This document shows, one piece after another, positions 32,524-41,561 of a stretch of 64,000 bases of DNA (position 1 is the stretch's first letter; each line of letters begins with the position of its first letter). This stretch comes from Xanthocytophaga agilis (GTDB lineage Bacteria; Bacteroidota; Bacteroidia; Cytophagales; 172606-1): NCBI RefSeq assembly GCF_030068605.1, contig NZ_JASJOU010000022.1:1-64000 (forward strand). The letters run 5' to 3'. The position numbers were made by a program, and so were the translations under genes. Under the pieces are notes generated by a model, which was not told the DNA's origin, did not search any database, and saw nothing but the letters and a program-made list of their open reading frames with translations.

Positions 32524-33936
32524 CTAGGCTGCAACTCGGGGCAGAGAAATTGTGAAAACACTGCCTTTGCCTACTTCACTATCAACAGAGATGGTTCCTT
32601 TGTGTTGCTGAACATACTGTTGTGTTAGCAAAAGTCCCAAGCCACTGCCTTTTTCTCCCTGTGTACCCAGGGTGGTGTGTTTCGAATCCAGATGGAATAG
32701 TTTATTCATAACATCCGGGGTCATACCAATACCCGTATCTGCAATAGCAAAAGAGATATTGTGCTCTTTCTGAATAGTATAGATACGAATTGTACCGCCG
32801 GGAAGCGTAAATTTCATAGCATTGGATACCAGATTCCGTACAATAAGCTGGATCATGGCTTCATCTGCATATAAACTTACACTTGAATCCGTATCATTTT
32901 GAAGTATAATCTGTTTCTGATCTGCCAGAGGGGTAGACCATTCCAGTACCTGTTGTGTTATCTCATACAAATTTACTTTCTGAGGCTCAAAACGGGTGTG
33001 TTGCATAGCGGCTCGTGACCATTCCAGCAGATTATCCAGCAAATGAGCTGTTTGATCAACCGTATGTTTGGAAGCTTTCAAAAATGTCTGTTGCTCTTTT
33101 TCACTGAGTGGTCTATCTTCATTTGTCATCATATCAATAAGCATACGCACAGAATGTACGGGCCCTCGCAGATCATGAGCGATAATGGAAAAGAAACGAT
33201 TTTTTTGTTCATTGAGCTCTTTCAGGTGACGATTGAGCTTTTGATGGTTTTTAATGTATTTAAAGACAATAATCCCAATCTGAATACTAACCCAAATACT
33301 AGCCAGGGCCGATAAAATAATAATAATCTGAGAGCGATCAATGCTATTTTTAGCCCGATTATGTCTGATCGTTAACAGGGCCTGTTCATTTTTCTGGATT
33401 CTCTCCTGTGTTTGATAGATACCCTGCATGATTAATCGTGCTTTTTCCAGATGGGCAATTCTGGCCTGGGCATTGGGATAGTGAAATTTTCCAGTTACAT
33501 AAGCCATGGAGGTATCAAACACTCCCAGACGTTGTTTAATAAGGTTACCAAGTAACCGTGCATCTATTTGTCTGGAAGGGTTATCTGCTGTAAGTTTTAG
33601 GAGTTTATCTGTTTCAGAATGAATAGTTGAGACTAATTGAGGAAAATTTCTTACAAATTCTTTATTGTGAGTAAGCGCGTATCCTCTGACATTTCCTTCG
33701 CATTGATTGATGTGTTGTACTAGCCGATCAGTGGTATTGATAACCTGATAAGTATGTTCTACCCATGTGAGATCGTAGTAGAGATTTTTGCTATGTCGGT
33801 AAGAATAGATAATAAATGCTGTCAGAAGCAACGTAGAGCAGGCTAAAGAGATTGTTAGCCAGTAAAATAGGGTGGAACGTTGGCCCAAAAAGCGAACGAA
33901 AGAATTAAAGCTTTGCACAGCAGGAAGACATAACAA
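32524..33936 (-). CDS. CHASE3-domain sensor histidine kinase
   Basis: 470 aa. A membrane helix near 24-44 (FYWLTISLACSTLLLTAFIIY), a CHASE3-like extracytoplasmic region to about 200 (NTTDRLVQHINQCEGNVRGYAL), and a second helix near 205-225. HisKA follows with FFSIIAHDLRGPVHSVRM (phosphorylated His near 250). The HATPase has NLVSNAMKFTLPGG (N box), ADTGIGM (G1) and EKGSGLGLLLTQQYVQQHKG (G2). No response regulator is adjacent. The frame opens at TTG 33936 with a GTG at 33918 as the alternative; there is no ATG, so the start is uncertain. Confidence 0.9.
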   Translation of the reverse strand: MLCLPAVQSFNSFVRFLGQRSTLFYWLTISLACSTLLLTAFIIYSYRHSKNLYYDLTWVEHTYQVINTTDRLVQHINQCEGNVRGYALTHNKEFVRNFPQLVSTIHSETDKLLKLTADNPSRQIDARLLGNLIKQRLGVFDTSMAYVTGKFHYPNAQARIAHLEKARLIMQGIYQTQERIQKNEQALLTIRHNRAKNSIDRSQIIIILSALASIWVSIQIGIIVFKYIKNHQKLNRHLKELNEQKNRFFSIIAHDLRGPVHSVRMLIDMMTNEDRPLSEKEQQTFLKASKHTVDQTAHLLDNLLEWSRAAMQHTRFEPQKVNLYEITQQVLEWSTPLADQKQIILQNDTDSSVSLYADEAMIQLIVRNLVSNAMKFTLPGGTIRIYTIQKEHNISFAIADTGIGMTPDVMNKLFHLDSKHTTLGTQGEKGSGLGLLLTQQYVQQHKGTISVDSEVGKGSVFTISLPRVAA

Positions 33937-34054
33937 ATAGAAAATTGATTTTCAGGTCAAACAAAAATAAAAATTTAGCACTCTCTCAATCGTGTAATAA
34001 GAGTTTGATTCTTACATTGCTGATTCTAAGCTTATTTCATAAGGTTATAAAAAA

Positions 34055-34074
34055 GGAGCTATATAACTAGCTCC
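34055..34074 (-). terminator. rho-independent terminator of the DUF4344 gene
   Basis: GGAGCTA / TAGCTCC form a 7-bp stem with a 6-nt loop. On the minus strand the hairpin is followed by TTTTTT. It lies 29 nt after the DUF4344 stop. Confidence 0.75.
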
Positions 34075-34102
34075 CTCTTAATCCTAAGTGAAATACATTC
34101 TT

Positions 34103-34903
34103 TTATCGAATATAGTCAGCAAGCGCTTCGTTCCAGCGTTGGGTTTTTTCCTGGTAATCATATTCGCTTCGCTTTGCTCTTGCCTCAGGTAAGAGTCCCT
34201 GTGTTACCAGAAATTCATATTTAGCCGGATTGCTGCCATAAATCAGGGAAACAATATTGTAATATCTTTGAATATCCAGTGGGTGCTCATCCGAGTACTG
34301 AATTACATTAGTTCCAGGTTGTTGATTCTGATTCTGATAGTACATAGAGAAAAAAGTAATAGCTGCTATCAATGCTTTGTCTCCCTGTCCCGTTTGTAGT
34401 AACTGAAGGGTGGCAAACTCATCTGCTGCCTGTTCCTCATTCCCCAAAGCCGGCAGGCTAAGCAGATCAATGAATGCATGTCCGGTTTCATGTAATGCAA
34501 TGAATGTACTGATATTCTCAACCGCTTCGATCAGATCTTCATCGCTTAGTGGCGTCATATTATAAAGTGCATTAGCAAAGTAGGCAATTACCCAATAGTC
34601 CATGGTAATATTCTTCTCCTGTGGATTGTAATAAGCATTGTACACCTTGAGATCTTTAAAAACGACAGGTAAGTCCTGAGGCATACGAATACGTGAACTC
34701 AGCGCATCTGATAATACTTCAAGATCTTTTCCTTCTTTCACAATCTGAAAAATGGCATCACCAGTTGTGGTTTGTGCTGTTTCATAGCTGACTACGATTT
34801 TATGTCGGGCATCTACTGTATCTTTTTCAAGTAGTGCACAGGATTGTAGGCTGAAGATCAGTAGTGTGATCCATACAGCATGTTGTAGTTGTTTGTATGA
34901 CAT
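34103..34903 (-). CDS. DUF4344 metallopeptidase-like lipoprotein
   Basis: 266 aa. The lipobox is LQSC (about Cys22). The middle of the protein carries the zincin motif H-E-T-G-H in FIALHETGHAFIDLL (near residue 138), with a downstream EEQAADEFATLQLL that supplies the third ligand and places it in the DUF4344 group. YDEHPLDIQRYYNI lies further on. It probably acts in the periplasm. It is the last of a same-strand series (34103-37107), though each gene has its own hairpin. Confidence 0.88.
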   Translation of the reverse strand: MSYKQLQHAVWITLLIFSLQSCALLEKDTVDARHKIVVSYETAQTTTGDAIFQIVKEGKDLEVLSDALSSRIRMPQDLPVVFKDLKVYNAYYNPQEKNITMDYWVIAYFANALYNMTPLSDEDLIEAVENISTFIALHETGHAFIDLLSLPALGNEEQAADEFATLQLLQTGQGDKALIAAITFFSMYYQNQNQQPGTNVIQYSDEHPLDIQRYYNIVSLIYGSNPAKYEFLVTQGLLPEARAKRSEYDYQEKTQRWNEALADYIR

Positions 34904-34944
34904 AGAGGATAAGTAAAAATATACATAGCATAGAAAGGGAGGGC

Positions 34945-34970
34945 AATAGCCTGTTTTGAAACAGGCTATT
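34945..34970. terminator. hairpin after the DUF6683 gene
   Basis: AATAGCCTGT / ACAGGCTATT form a 10-bp stem with a 6-nt loop that overlaps the stop codon of the minus-strand gene at 34966. No T-run. Confidence 0.55.
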
Positions 34971-35673
34971 GAGGAATCGAAAATTCAGTTCCCATAAGGG
35001 ATTTGTAAAAAGCCAGACCTTGTCGTTTCATTTGTTCCTGTGTCTTGGCATCCTTATCCTGTTTGGCTTGTTCATATAGCATATAGTTAACCAGTTGTGG
35101 GCCAACAAATGCCTCATAGATCAATTGACGTTGTTGATTAGATGTCTTCTGAAATTGTGCGTTTTTTGCCAGGCTCTGATTGATGACAGCTGCCATATCC
35201 AGTATCTGCTGATCTTCCAGATGTTTTCCGGAAGAAAGTGCATAAGTAGTTTCCATGAAAAAAGCTACTGCAAGTCCCAGATTAGCCGGGTTTTGTTTTT
35301 TCTCACGGGCTATCTTTTCGTATTGTGTTAATCCTACTTCGAGCAACTGGCTGTATACCTGTAGTCCCTTTTTCTGTTCTTCGCTGGTACCTGCTTTAGC
35401 CTTGACCATTTCAATAAACAAACGCTTGCCAGTTGGTTGAAACAGCACGGGTTTTACATTGGCCAAGTCAGTTTGTTTCTTTTGTGATTTGGTGTCAGTT
35501 TCACTATAGGCCTTCTGCATTTGCTGCATGTTTATGGTATTTGTCTGGATAAACATAGACATATTGGTATAGTCACGTATATCACTAGCCCATTCAGACG
35601 AACCGAAATATTGAGCCTGACACAACCCGGTTGTGATCAGGCATAAGCATAGAGCAATGATTTTGTTTTTCAT
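34966..35673 (-). CDS. secreted DUF6683-like protein
   Basis: 235 aa from ATG 35673; an upstream in-frame start at 35754 overlaps the neighbour and adds 27 residues without a signal. The signal peptide ends TTGLCQAQ. The helical mature part has FQPTGKRLFIEMVKAKAGTSEE, GLAVAFFMETTYALSSGK and RQLIYEAFVGPQLVNYMLYEQAK, which I associate with the DUF6683 group. The function of that group is unknown. It is next to a lipoprotein and the DUF4344 metallopeptidase gene. Confidence 0.75.
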   Translation of the reverse strand: MKNKIIALCLCLITTGLCQAQYFGSSEWASDIRDYTNMSMFIQTNTINMQQMQKAYSETDTKSQKKQTDLANVKPVLFQPTGKRLFIEMVKAKAGTSEEQKKGLQVYSQLLEVGLTQYEKIAREKKQNPANLGLAVAFFMETTYALSSGKHLEDQQILDMAAVINQSLAKNAQFQKTSNQQRQLIYEAFVGPQLVNYMLYEQAKQDKDAKTQEQMKRQGLAFYKSLMGTEFSIPQ

Positions 35674-35725
35674 AGCAATAGTTGAAAGAGGTTGGGAATG
35701 TAAAGGTGGTAGGAGAGTGATACTA

Positions 35726-36439
35726 TTATTTGTCGAGTACATACACCCGATCACCCACTCCGAAAACAGTTTTGGAATCCGGATAAAAGTAAAAGAACTT
35801 TATTTCTTTTGTTCCATTATTGAAAGTATACTCAATGCTGTATCCATTGAGCTTATAGGTTCCTGCTTTGGCTTGATTGCTGTAGGCAGTCACACTGGTA
35901 TTCCCACCTCCACTGGTGGACTCATAGGTGAATCTGGAACCATCAAAAGATAGGTTCTTCGCATTTACAATCATAATATCACCGCCTAATGCCGTATTGC
36001 CACCACCACTGATTGAATTATATGATCCTGTGATCAGTTCATTCTTTCCTGCTGGCAGTGCTTTGTGCCAGGATTTATCATCCCAAGTTTCCGAATCTCC
36101 TTGATTCCATGCAAGGATAATGGTACTACCAGACTTTTTCCAGGTTCCCCATTCTTTGGGTTCTTGTTGTTTGGATTGTACTACATCCAATTTTTCAGGA
36201 CTGGTAGCCATGTTTTTGTATACGCTGCCATCTGTAAAGAACAGATAGGGATTATAGACAGGATAGATGCCGCCACCAACACCTGCCTCATATTCAAGAT
36301 GTATATAAATACCATCTACATTACTTATACCTGCAATGGTTTCTGATGCGTTGACCTCACTGTCTCTTCGACAGCCTGCAGAACTAACTAGTATACCAAT
36401 ACATAGCATACTGAATAGAAAAATGATTTTCGTTTTCAT
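35726..36439 (-). CDS. hypothetical lipoprotein
   Basis: 237 aa. The lipobox is SSAGC (Cys23). The mature part is beta-rich with Gly-rich turns (YEAGVGGGIYPVYNPYLFFTDGSVYKN, WGTWKKSGSTIILAW, GTYKLNGYSIEYTFNNGTKE). The pattern 'GTYKLNGYSIEYTFNNG' is like small lipocalin-style repeats in which the protein measures a size by dose. No named family. It lies 52 bp upstream of the DUF6683 gene on the same strand, so they may share a transcript. Confidence 0.75.
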   Translation of the reverse strand: MKTKIIFLFSMLCIGILVSSAGCRRDSEVNASETIAGISNVDGIYIHLEYEAGVGGGIYPVYNPYLFFTDGSVYKNMATSPEKLDVVQSKQQEPKEWGTWKKSGSTIILAWNQGDSETWDDKSWHKALPAGKNELITGSYNSISGGGNTALGGDIMIVNAKNLSFDGSRFTYESTSGGGNTSVTAYSNQAKAGTYKLNGYSIEYTFNNGTKEIKFFYFYPDSKTVFGVGDRVYVLDK

Positions 36440-36480
36440 AGATATGTTGTTTGGGTTTGTAAATCATACAGAGTGTAATC

Positions 36481-36509
36481 CTTATCTCTGCCTGTTGGTC
36501 AGAGATAAG
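36481..36509. terminator. hairpin between 36523 gene and lipoprotein gene
   Basis: CTTATCTCTG / CAGAGATAAG form a perfect 10-bp stem with a 9-nt loop. It lies 14 nt beyond the end of the minus-strand gene at 36523. No T-run. Confidence 0.55.
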
Positions 36510-36522
36510 GATAGGTCCTAGA

Positions 36523-37107
36523 TCAGGATTCAGCTATGCCAAGGATCAGACATACCAATCCGGCAATCATAAACAACAATCCTACAATGGCTATGATAAA
36601 CAGGAAGAGAAAACCTGCCCCCAACAGAATAAGGCCAATGAGTGTTAGTTTATTCAAAGCCTGAGCAGCAAGTGAAGATTGATCTTCTGTAGCCTCCAGA
36701 AACTGATCTGGGTTTTCGATACCTGATTTTTGTAACTTCTTCTCTATCTTACGCATGGCAATTTTTGCTGCTGTTTTCTGGAGCTTTGTGGGTTCTTTTA
36801 CCTGGCCATTTTCTGCAGCTTCTGCTTGTTTGGCTAGTGCCTGATTTAGTTTTTCAAGCTTGCGGGCTTGCTTTTTGGTGGCATTCTCCGGAATTGCTAT
36901 TTGTGGAACAGTTTCGTTTTTCTTTGGAGATGCTGTTAGTGTTTTTTCTGTAGAAGCGGTTTCTGGCAATGTTGATTCCAATGTCATTTGGGCTCCCTGT
37001 GCTGGTTGTAAAGAGTCAGCAGCTATATTTTGAGCTATACAAAGATTTGTCAGGAAAGCAGATCCCAGAATCAAAATGCCTTTCAACGTTTTGTGCGATT
37101 TTTTCAT
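36523..37107 (-). CDS. exported coiled-coil protein with C-terminal membrane hairpin
   Basis: 194 aa. A signal peptide (ILGSAFLTNLCIAQ) is followed by a Thr/Glu/Pro-rich linker. A Lys/Ala coiled coil covers about residues 78-135 (KKQARKLEKLNQALAKQAEAA, KIAMRKIEKKLQK). A long hydrophobic end (LIGLILLGAGFLFLFIIAIVGLLFMIAGLVCLIL, given here as one broad region of two helices) closes the protein. No family recognised. It may form a membrane-linked scaffold in the periplasm. Confidence 0.7.
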   Translation of the reverse strand: MKKSHKTLKGILILGSAFLTNLCIAQNIAADSLQPAQGAQMTLESTLPETASTEKTLTASPKKNETVPQIAIPENATKKQARKLEKLNQALAKQAEAAENGQVKEPTKLQKTAAKIAMRKIEKKLQKSGIENPDQFLEATEDQSSLAAQALNKLTLIGLILLGAGFLFLFIIAIVGLLFMIAGLVCLILGIAES

Positions 37108-37348
37108 GTGTTTTGGCTGATTGTGTTTGTATTATGATTATAAATGGCAGAGATGTTTTTTTACTACTCTCTGAGGCTTGTGTACTACAGTCATTTACTC
37201 CTGAATACCAATGCCGTTTGTTGATTACAAATTTCCTTGATTGTCACATGCAAAACCATCGCTGAAAACCTGTGTTTTTCTCTACTGGTTTTCCAGTATT
37301 TTGTATAAAATCGATACAAGATTGGTTTGATTGCTGTAACTTGAACCC

Positions 37349-39529
37349 ATGAAATCAGGAGTACATATCGTTTTCGCTATCTGTTGCTGCTTCCTGCAGA
37401 AGGGCTATGGACAAACTTTATCCTGTCTGGCAGAGGTAGAAAAATATGCTCAGGCAGGTATGACCAATACCAAAGAAACACTGCCTCAGATCAAAGTCTT
37501 TTATGAAAATCATCAGAAAGATTTTCCTGTGCCCTGTGTGATACAGCTTGAGTATACAATTGGATTTCTGGAATTACAGAATCTGCGTATTGATTCAGCC
37601 GATAGATATATGAATCGCTTTCTGGAACATTCTTTACAAACAGGAAAGGATTCTACTGTGGTAGAAGGCTATCTGTGGTATAGCACTTTCATGCGAATTA
37701 CCAATCGATATGAGCAAGCCCATAAATGGCTGGATTCAACCCAATCGTATTTAAAAAGGAAACAAATTGAAGATAAATACCTGAATGGTAAATACTATAC
37801 GGCAAAAGCTGATTATCTGAATCTGGTGACTCATGATGTAAAAGGAGCAGAGAGGTATTATATGCTGTCATTGGAGACTCGTAAGACAGCACATGGATGT
37901 GATGAATGTCATGTGACATTAAATAATCTGGGGTATATGTTTATGAATGAAGGATATCTTCAGAAAGCTGCCCACTACTTCTATCAGTCATTGCTTGCGA
38001 CAGAAAAGATTACCAAGAGTGATGAGGAGAAAAAATACCTTCAATCCAATACCATGCTGAACTTGAGTTTCTGTTACCGGATGCTACACCGTCCGACTGA
38101 GGCTATTGAGTATGCGCAGCAGGTATTTGATAATTCCCGCAAGATAGAAAGCAATACATTTTTATTGCGGAGCTATCGTCATCTGGCAGCAGCCCTGATG
38201 GAAAACAAACAATATGATAAAGCTTTGAAATTATTAAAAGAAGCAGAAAAGATATGCCTTCGTTTTAAACAGAAAGATGAGATGGGATATACCTATCGCT
38301 ATCTGGGTGAGTTGTATGCTTTATACCTGAACAACGAAACAGAAGGCAAATGGTATCTGGAGAAAAGCAAAGCATTGATTGAGGAAATTCAGGATTCTGA
38401 CTCCTATCACCTGCATAATTATTCATTGGGGAGGTTTTATCTACATGAAAAAAACTATCCGGAAGCATTGAGGTTACTAACGCTTAGCCTGGAACAGGGT
38501 CGTAAGGTACATGATAGAGTATATGAGCCGGTTATACTGGAGTTGTTATACAAAGCCTGGCAGCAGGAAGGAAATTATTCAAAAGCCTTAGGCTATTATA
38601 CACAGTTTGTACAGTTACGGGATAGCATTGCCAGTGATGAAACACAACTAAAGTTAAAAGAATTAGAAAAAAAGTATGACGAGCAGGTAAATCAACTGGT
38701 TATTAATAAACTTCAGAATACCAATCAGAACCAGAAAGCAGAGCTGGATCGTAAAGAACGAACTATCCTATTCATATTAGGAATTGGTTTTCTTGTCAGT
38801 GCCATACTGTTTCTATTGTATACTACACAGAAAAGTAAGAAACGTATAGCACAACAAAAAGAACAACTGGCCGCGCAGCAGTTGAGAGAGTTACAGCAGC
38901 AAAAACAGCTGGAAATTTATACAGCCATGCTGAACGGACAGGAAACCGAACGATCCCGACTGGCTCGTGATTTACATGATGGATTGGGTGGGATGCTGGC
39001 TGGTACCAAACTGTACTTGTCACAAATCAATCAGAAGGTTATGAACGGCCAGGCTGTTTATTTACAGACTGCGGTAGTTCAGATTGATAACTCTATGCAG
39101 GAGTTACGACGGATTGCCCGAAATATGATGCCTGAAACCTTAGTGAAGTTTGGACTGAAAACAGCTTTGCGGGATCTTTGTGAAAGCTTACAGAATAGCC
39201 AGTTGCAGATTCGATGTCAAACAATGGGGCTTTCTTCGGATCTTTCTAAGTCTATTCAGCTCACTATTTATCGGGTGATTCAGGAATTGATTACAAATGC
39301 CATCAAACATGCCAATGCCCAGCAGATTCTGGTGCAATGTTTGCAAAATGAAGGCAGCATCCATATTACGATTGAAGATGATGGACAGGGATTTGACACA
39401 GCTTCCATAAAGGGGAATGGAGTAGGTTTATCGAATGTCAGGAATCGGGTAGAGTATCTGAATGGAAGACTGGAAATTCAATCGGAACCTGGTGTAGGAA
39501 CTACTGTGACTGTAGAGATACCTGTTTGA
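37349..39529 (+). CDS. TPR-containing NarX/DesK-type sensor histidine kinase
   Basis: 726 aa. The signal peptide is followed by an extracytoplasmic TPR region from about 30 to 400 (NNLGYMFMNEGYLQKAAHYFY, RHLAAALMENKQYDKALKLL). A single helix lies near 472-492 (TILFILGIGFLVSAILFLLY), then a coiled coil. The HisKA_3 motif RSRLARDLHDGLGGMLAGTK has its phosphorylated His near residue 542. The HATPase_c has ELITNAIKHANAQ, IEDDGQGFD and GNGVGLSNVRNRV. It is followed after 60 bp by the NarL-type regulator, an evident pair. The signal is unknown. Confidence 0.93.
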   Translation: MKSGVHIVFAICCCFLQKGYGQTLSCLAEVEKYAQAGMTNTKETLPQIKVFYENHQKDFPVPCVIQLEYTIGFLELQNLRIDSADRYMNRFLEHSLQTGKDSTVVEGYLWYSTFMRITNRYEQAHKWLDSTQSYLKRKQIEDKYLNGKYYTAKADYLNLVTHDVKGAERYYMLSLETRKTAHGCDECHVTLNNLGYMFMNEGYLQKAAHYFYQSLLATEKITKSDEEKKYLQSNTMLNLSFCYRMLHRPTEAIEYAQQVFDNSRKIESNTFLLRSYRHLAAALMENKQYDKALKLLKEAEKICLRFKQKDEMGYTYRYLGELYALYLNNETEGKWYLEKSKALIEEIQDSDSYHLHNYSLGRFYLHEKNYPEALRLLTLSLEQGRKVHDRVYEPVILELLYKAWQQEGNYSKALGYYTQFVQLRDSIASDETQLKLKELEKKYDEQVNQLVINKLQNTNQNQKAELDRKERTILFILGIGFLVSAILFLLYTTQKSKKRIAQQKEQLAAQQLRELQQQKQLEIYTAMLNGQETERSRLARDLHDGLGGMLAGTKLYLSQINQKVMNGQAVYLQTAVVQIDNSMQELRRIARNMMPETLVKFGLKTALRDLCESLQNSQLQIRCQTMGLSSDLSKSIQLTIYRVIQELITNAIKHANAQQILVQCLQNEGSIHITIEDDGQGFDTASIKGNGVGLSNVRNRVEYLNGRLEIQSEPGVGTTVTVEIPV

Positions 39530-39589
39530 TGTAGAGCAGATTTGTCAGCTAGATTATTGTATTATATTCTTTACTAATCAATTATTGGA

Positions 39590-40219
39590 ATGAGTGTGAT
39601 ATCCGTTATCATTGTGGATGATCATCCTATTGTAGTGGAAGGGTTACGTTCACTGTTACAGCACAAGCCGGAAATTACAATTCTGAATAGTTTTATCAAT
39701 GGAAAGGATGTTCTTCCTTATCTGAACGAACATCCTGCGGATGTAGTGCTGCTGGATATTAACCTGCCTGATATCAGTGGAATAGAATTGTGTCGCCAGA
39801 TTAAGCAAACCTATCCGCAAACGAAAGTCCTAGCATTGAGCAATCACAGTGAGCATAGTATGATTGCCCAAATGTTACAGAGTGGGGCAAGTGGATATTT
39901 ACTGAAAAATGCCCCGGCAGATGAACTGCTCAAAGCCATTGAAGAGGTAACTGTTAAAACGGTTTTCCTTAGTTCGGAAGTGCAGAAGGTATTGCTGGAT
40001 GCCTATTCCAATACGCAGGATACTATACCTGTACTTACTAGGCGTGAACTGGAAATACTCAAATGGCTGGCTGATGGGCACACAACCAATGCTATCGCCG
40101 ATAAGTTGTTTATTAGCCCTCTTACGGTTGAAACACATCGCCGCAATCTGATGCAGAAGTTTGAAGTAAACAATGTGGCTGCTCTTATCAAAAAGGCTGT
40201 GGATTGTAAAGTTTTGTAG
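39590..40219 (+). CDS. NarL/FixJ-family response regulator
   Basis: 209 aa. The receiver domain has the acid pair D11-D12 (IIVDDHP), the phospho-acceptor D56 (VVLLDINLPDISG) and K105 (GYLLKNAP). The C-terminal LuxR-type HTH is LTRRELEILKWLADGHTTNAIADKLFISPLTVETHRRNLM. It is paired with the TPR kinase just upstream. The targets are not visible. Confidence 0.95.
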   Translation: MSVISVIIVDDHPIVVEGLRSLLQHKPEITILNSFINGKDVLPYLNEHPADVVLLDINLPDISGIELCRQIKQTYPQTKVLALSNHSEHSMIAQMLQSGASGYLLKNAPADELLKAIEEVTVKTVFLSSEVQKVLLDAYSNTQDTIPVLTRRELEILKWLADGHTTNAIADKLFISPLTVETHRRNLMQKFEVNNVAALIKKAVDCKVL

Positions 40220-40258
40220 TAGGTATCCAGTATCTTTGGTTACTTACATTACTGGAAA

Positions 40259-40810
40259 ATGCTGCAAACGCCACACAATCTTTCGGATATAAAAATAGAC
40301 TGGGAAAATCATCGGCACCTGTATGAAGAGATAACAGTACCAGCAAAGACTACTTTGCTGAATGAAGGTGATATATCCCGTAAAGCATACTATATCAAAC
40401 AGGGATGCATACGGCTTTGGTTTAACAATCATGGAAAAGATATTACTTTTCAATTCTTCTTTGAGAACGAAGGTGTTTCATCTTTTGAAAGTTTCCGGTC
40501 CGGCCAGCCTAGTCTGTTTAGTATGGAAACGATTGAGCCCTGCACATTGCTGATGATTACAAAAAGCAACATGGAGGAGATCTTCGCCAGTGTGCCAGGC
40601 TATAAAGAATATGTGCAGGAACATATGTTTCAGCGGGTGGCACACTATTCAAAGTTGTTTCTGTCCCGTATCAAAGACAGTCCCAAGGAACGATACCTGG
40701 AATTATTGCGGACACAACCTCACCTTATACAACGGGTACCTCAACACTACATTGCCTCCTACTTGGGTATTACTTCTGTTTCTTTGAGTCGTATCCGCAA
40801 CCGGATCTAG
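40259..40810 (+). CDS. Crp/Fnr-family transcriptional regulator
   Basis: 183 aa. The effector domain runs through TVPAKTTLLNEGDISRKAYYIKQGCIRLWFNNHGKDITFQFFFENEGV. The C-terminal HTH is compact (VPQHYIASYLGITSVSLSRIRN). No iron-sulfur Cys cluster. It starts 40 bp after the response regulator and is followed by the flavodoxin-like oxidoreductase gene, the usual target arrangement for this group. Low similarity to the Crp/Fnr gene at 31804 beyond the fold. Confidence 0.9.
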   Translation: MLQTPHNLSDIKIDWENHRHLYEEITVPAKTTLLNEGDISRKAYYIKQGCIRLWFNNHGKDITFQFFFENEGVSSFESFRSGQPSLFSMETIEPCTLLMITKSNMEEIFASVPGYKEYVQEHMFQRVAHYSKLFLSRIKDSPKERYLELLRTQPHLIQRVPQHYIASYLGITSVSLSRIRNRI

Positions 40811-40884
40811 AAAAGTCATTTCTTAACAATTGTTATCGTCTAAAGGATAGCAGGCATACGACATTTGTGCCAAAAAGAAGCACT

Positions 40885-41499
40885 ATGAAAGTCGTTATTG
40901 TTTTTAATCATCCTTATGAAGGAAGCTACTGTAATGCTATCTTACAATCTGTAGTAACAGGACTTCACAGAGCCGGACACATAACAGACCTGATCCATCT
41001 GGATAAAGAGGAGTTTGATCCTGTGATGCGGGCCAAAGATCTGGAAGCATTTGTCAAAGCAAAATACAACAGCGAGGATTCTCAGACATTGCTGGACCCT
41101 AAAGTACTTGAATACAGAGATCGTTTACAGGAGGCCGATCATCTGATTTTCATTTTCCCTATCTGGTGGGAGTTAATGCCTGCCATGACCAAAGGATTCA
41201 TTGATAAGGTAATTTTTCCGGGTATTGCCTACCATTATGAAAACAATGGAAAAAAGATGGTAAAAGAATTTCTTCGCCTAAAAGGCATTACACTGATTAC
41301 CACTATGAATACTCCTTCGTTTCTATACCGTTTGCTGTTTGGCAATGCCATTCGCTATGCATTTTTTACAGGTACCTTCTGGAAATTAGGGTATAAAAAC
41401 AGAAAGTGGATTAGCCTGAATATGGTTAAATTTGTCTCGGATCAGAAACGGAAAAAATGGCTGACAAAGCTGGAAAGCCACTTTGAGAGAATGAAGTGA
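40885..41499 (+). CDS. NAD(P)H-dependent flavodoxin-like oxidoreductase
   Basis: 204 aa from ATG 40885; a GTG at 40867 adds six residues. The flavodoxin-fold family (MdaB/KefF/NQO-like) shows VVIVFNHPYEGSYCNAIL near the start, DHLIFIFPIWWELMPAMTKGFIDKVIFPGIAY in the middle (the W-W and G-F-x-D motifs), and KGITLITTMNTP. It likely reduces quinones with FMN/FAD. It lies 74 bp behind the Crp/Fnr gene, which may control it. Confidence 0.88.
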   Translation: MKVVIVFNHPYEGSYCNAILQSVVTGLHRAGHITDLIHLDKEEFDPVMRAKDLEAFVKAKYNSEDSQTLLDPKVLEYRDRLQEADHLIFIFPIWWELMPAMTKGFIDKVIFPGIAYHYENNGKKMVKEFLRLKGITLITTMNTPSFLYRLLFGNAIRYAFFTGTFWKLGYKNRKWISLNMVKFVSDQKRKKWLTKLESHFERMK

Positions 41500-41515
41500 A
41501 GAAATACAACAGGAA

Positions 41516-41553
41516 ACACACGGCTACTATAATTACTTTCAAAAGCCGTGTGT
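41516..41553. terminator. hairpin between convergent genes
   Basis: ACACACGGCT pairs with AGCCGTGTGT over 10 bp with an 18-nt loop, between the oxidoreductase and the minus-strand sensor gene. No T-run of note. Confidence 0.65.
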
Positions 41554-41561
41554 CTTAGGCT

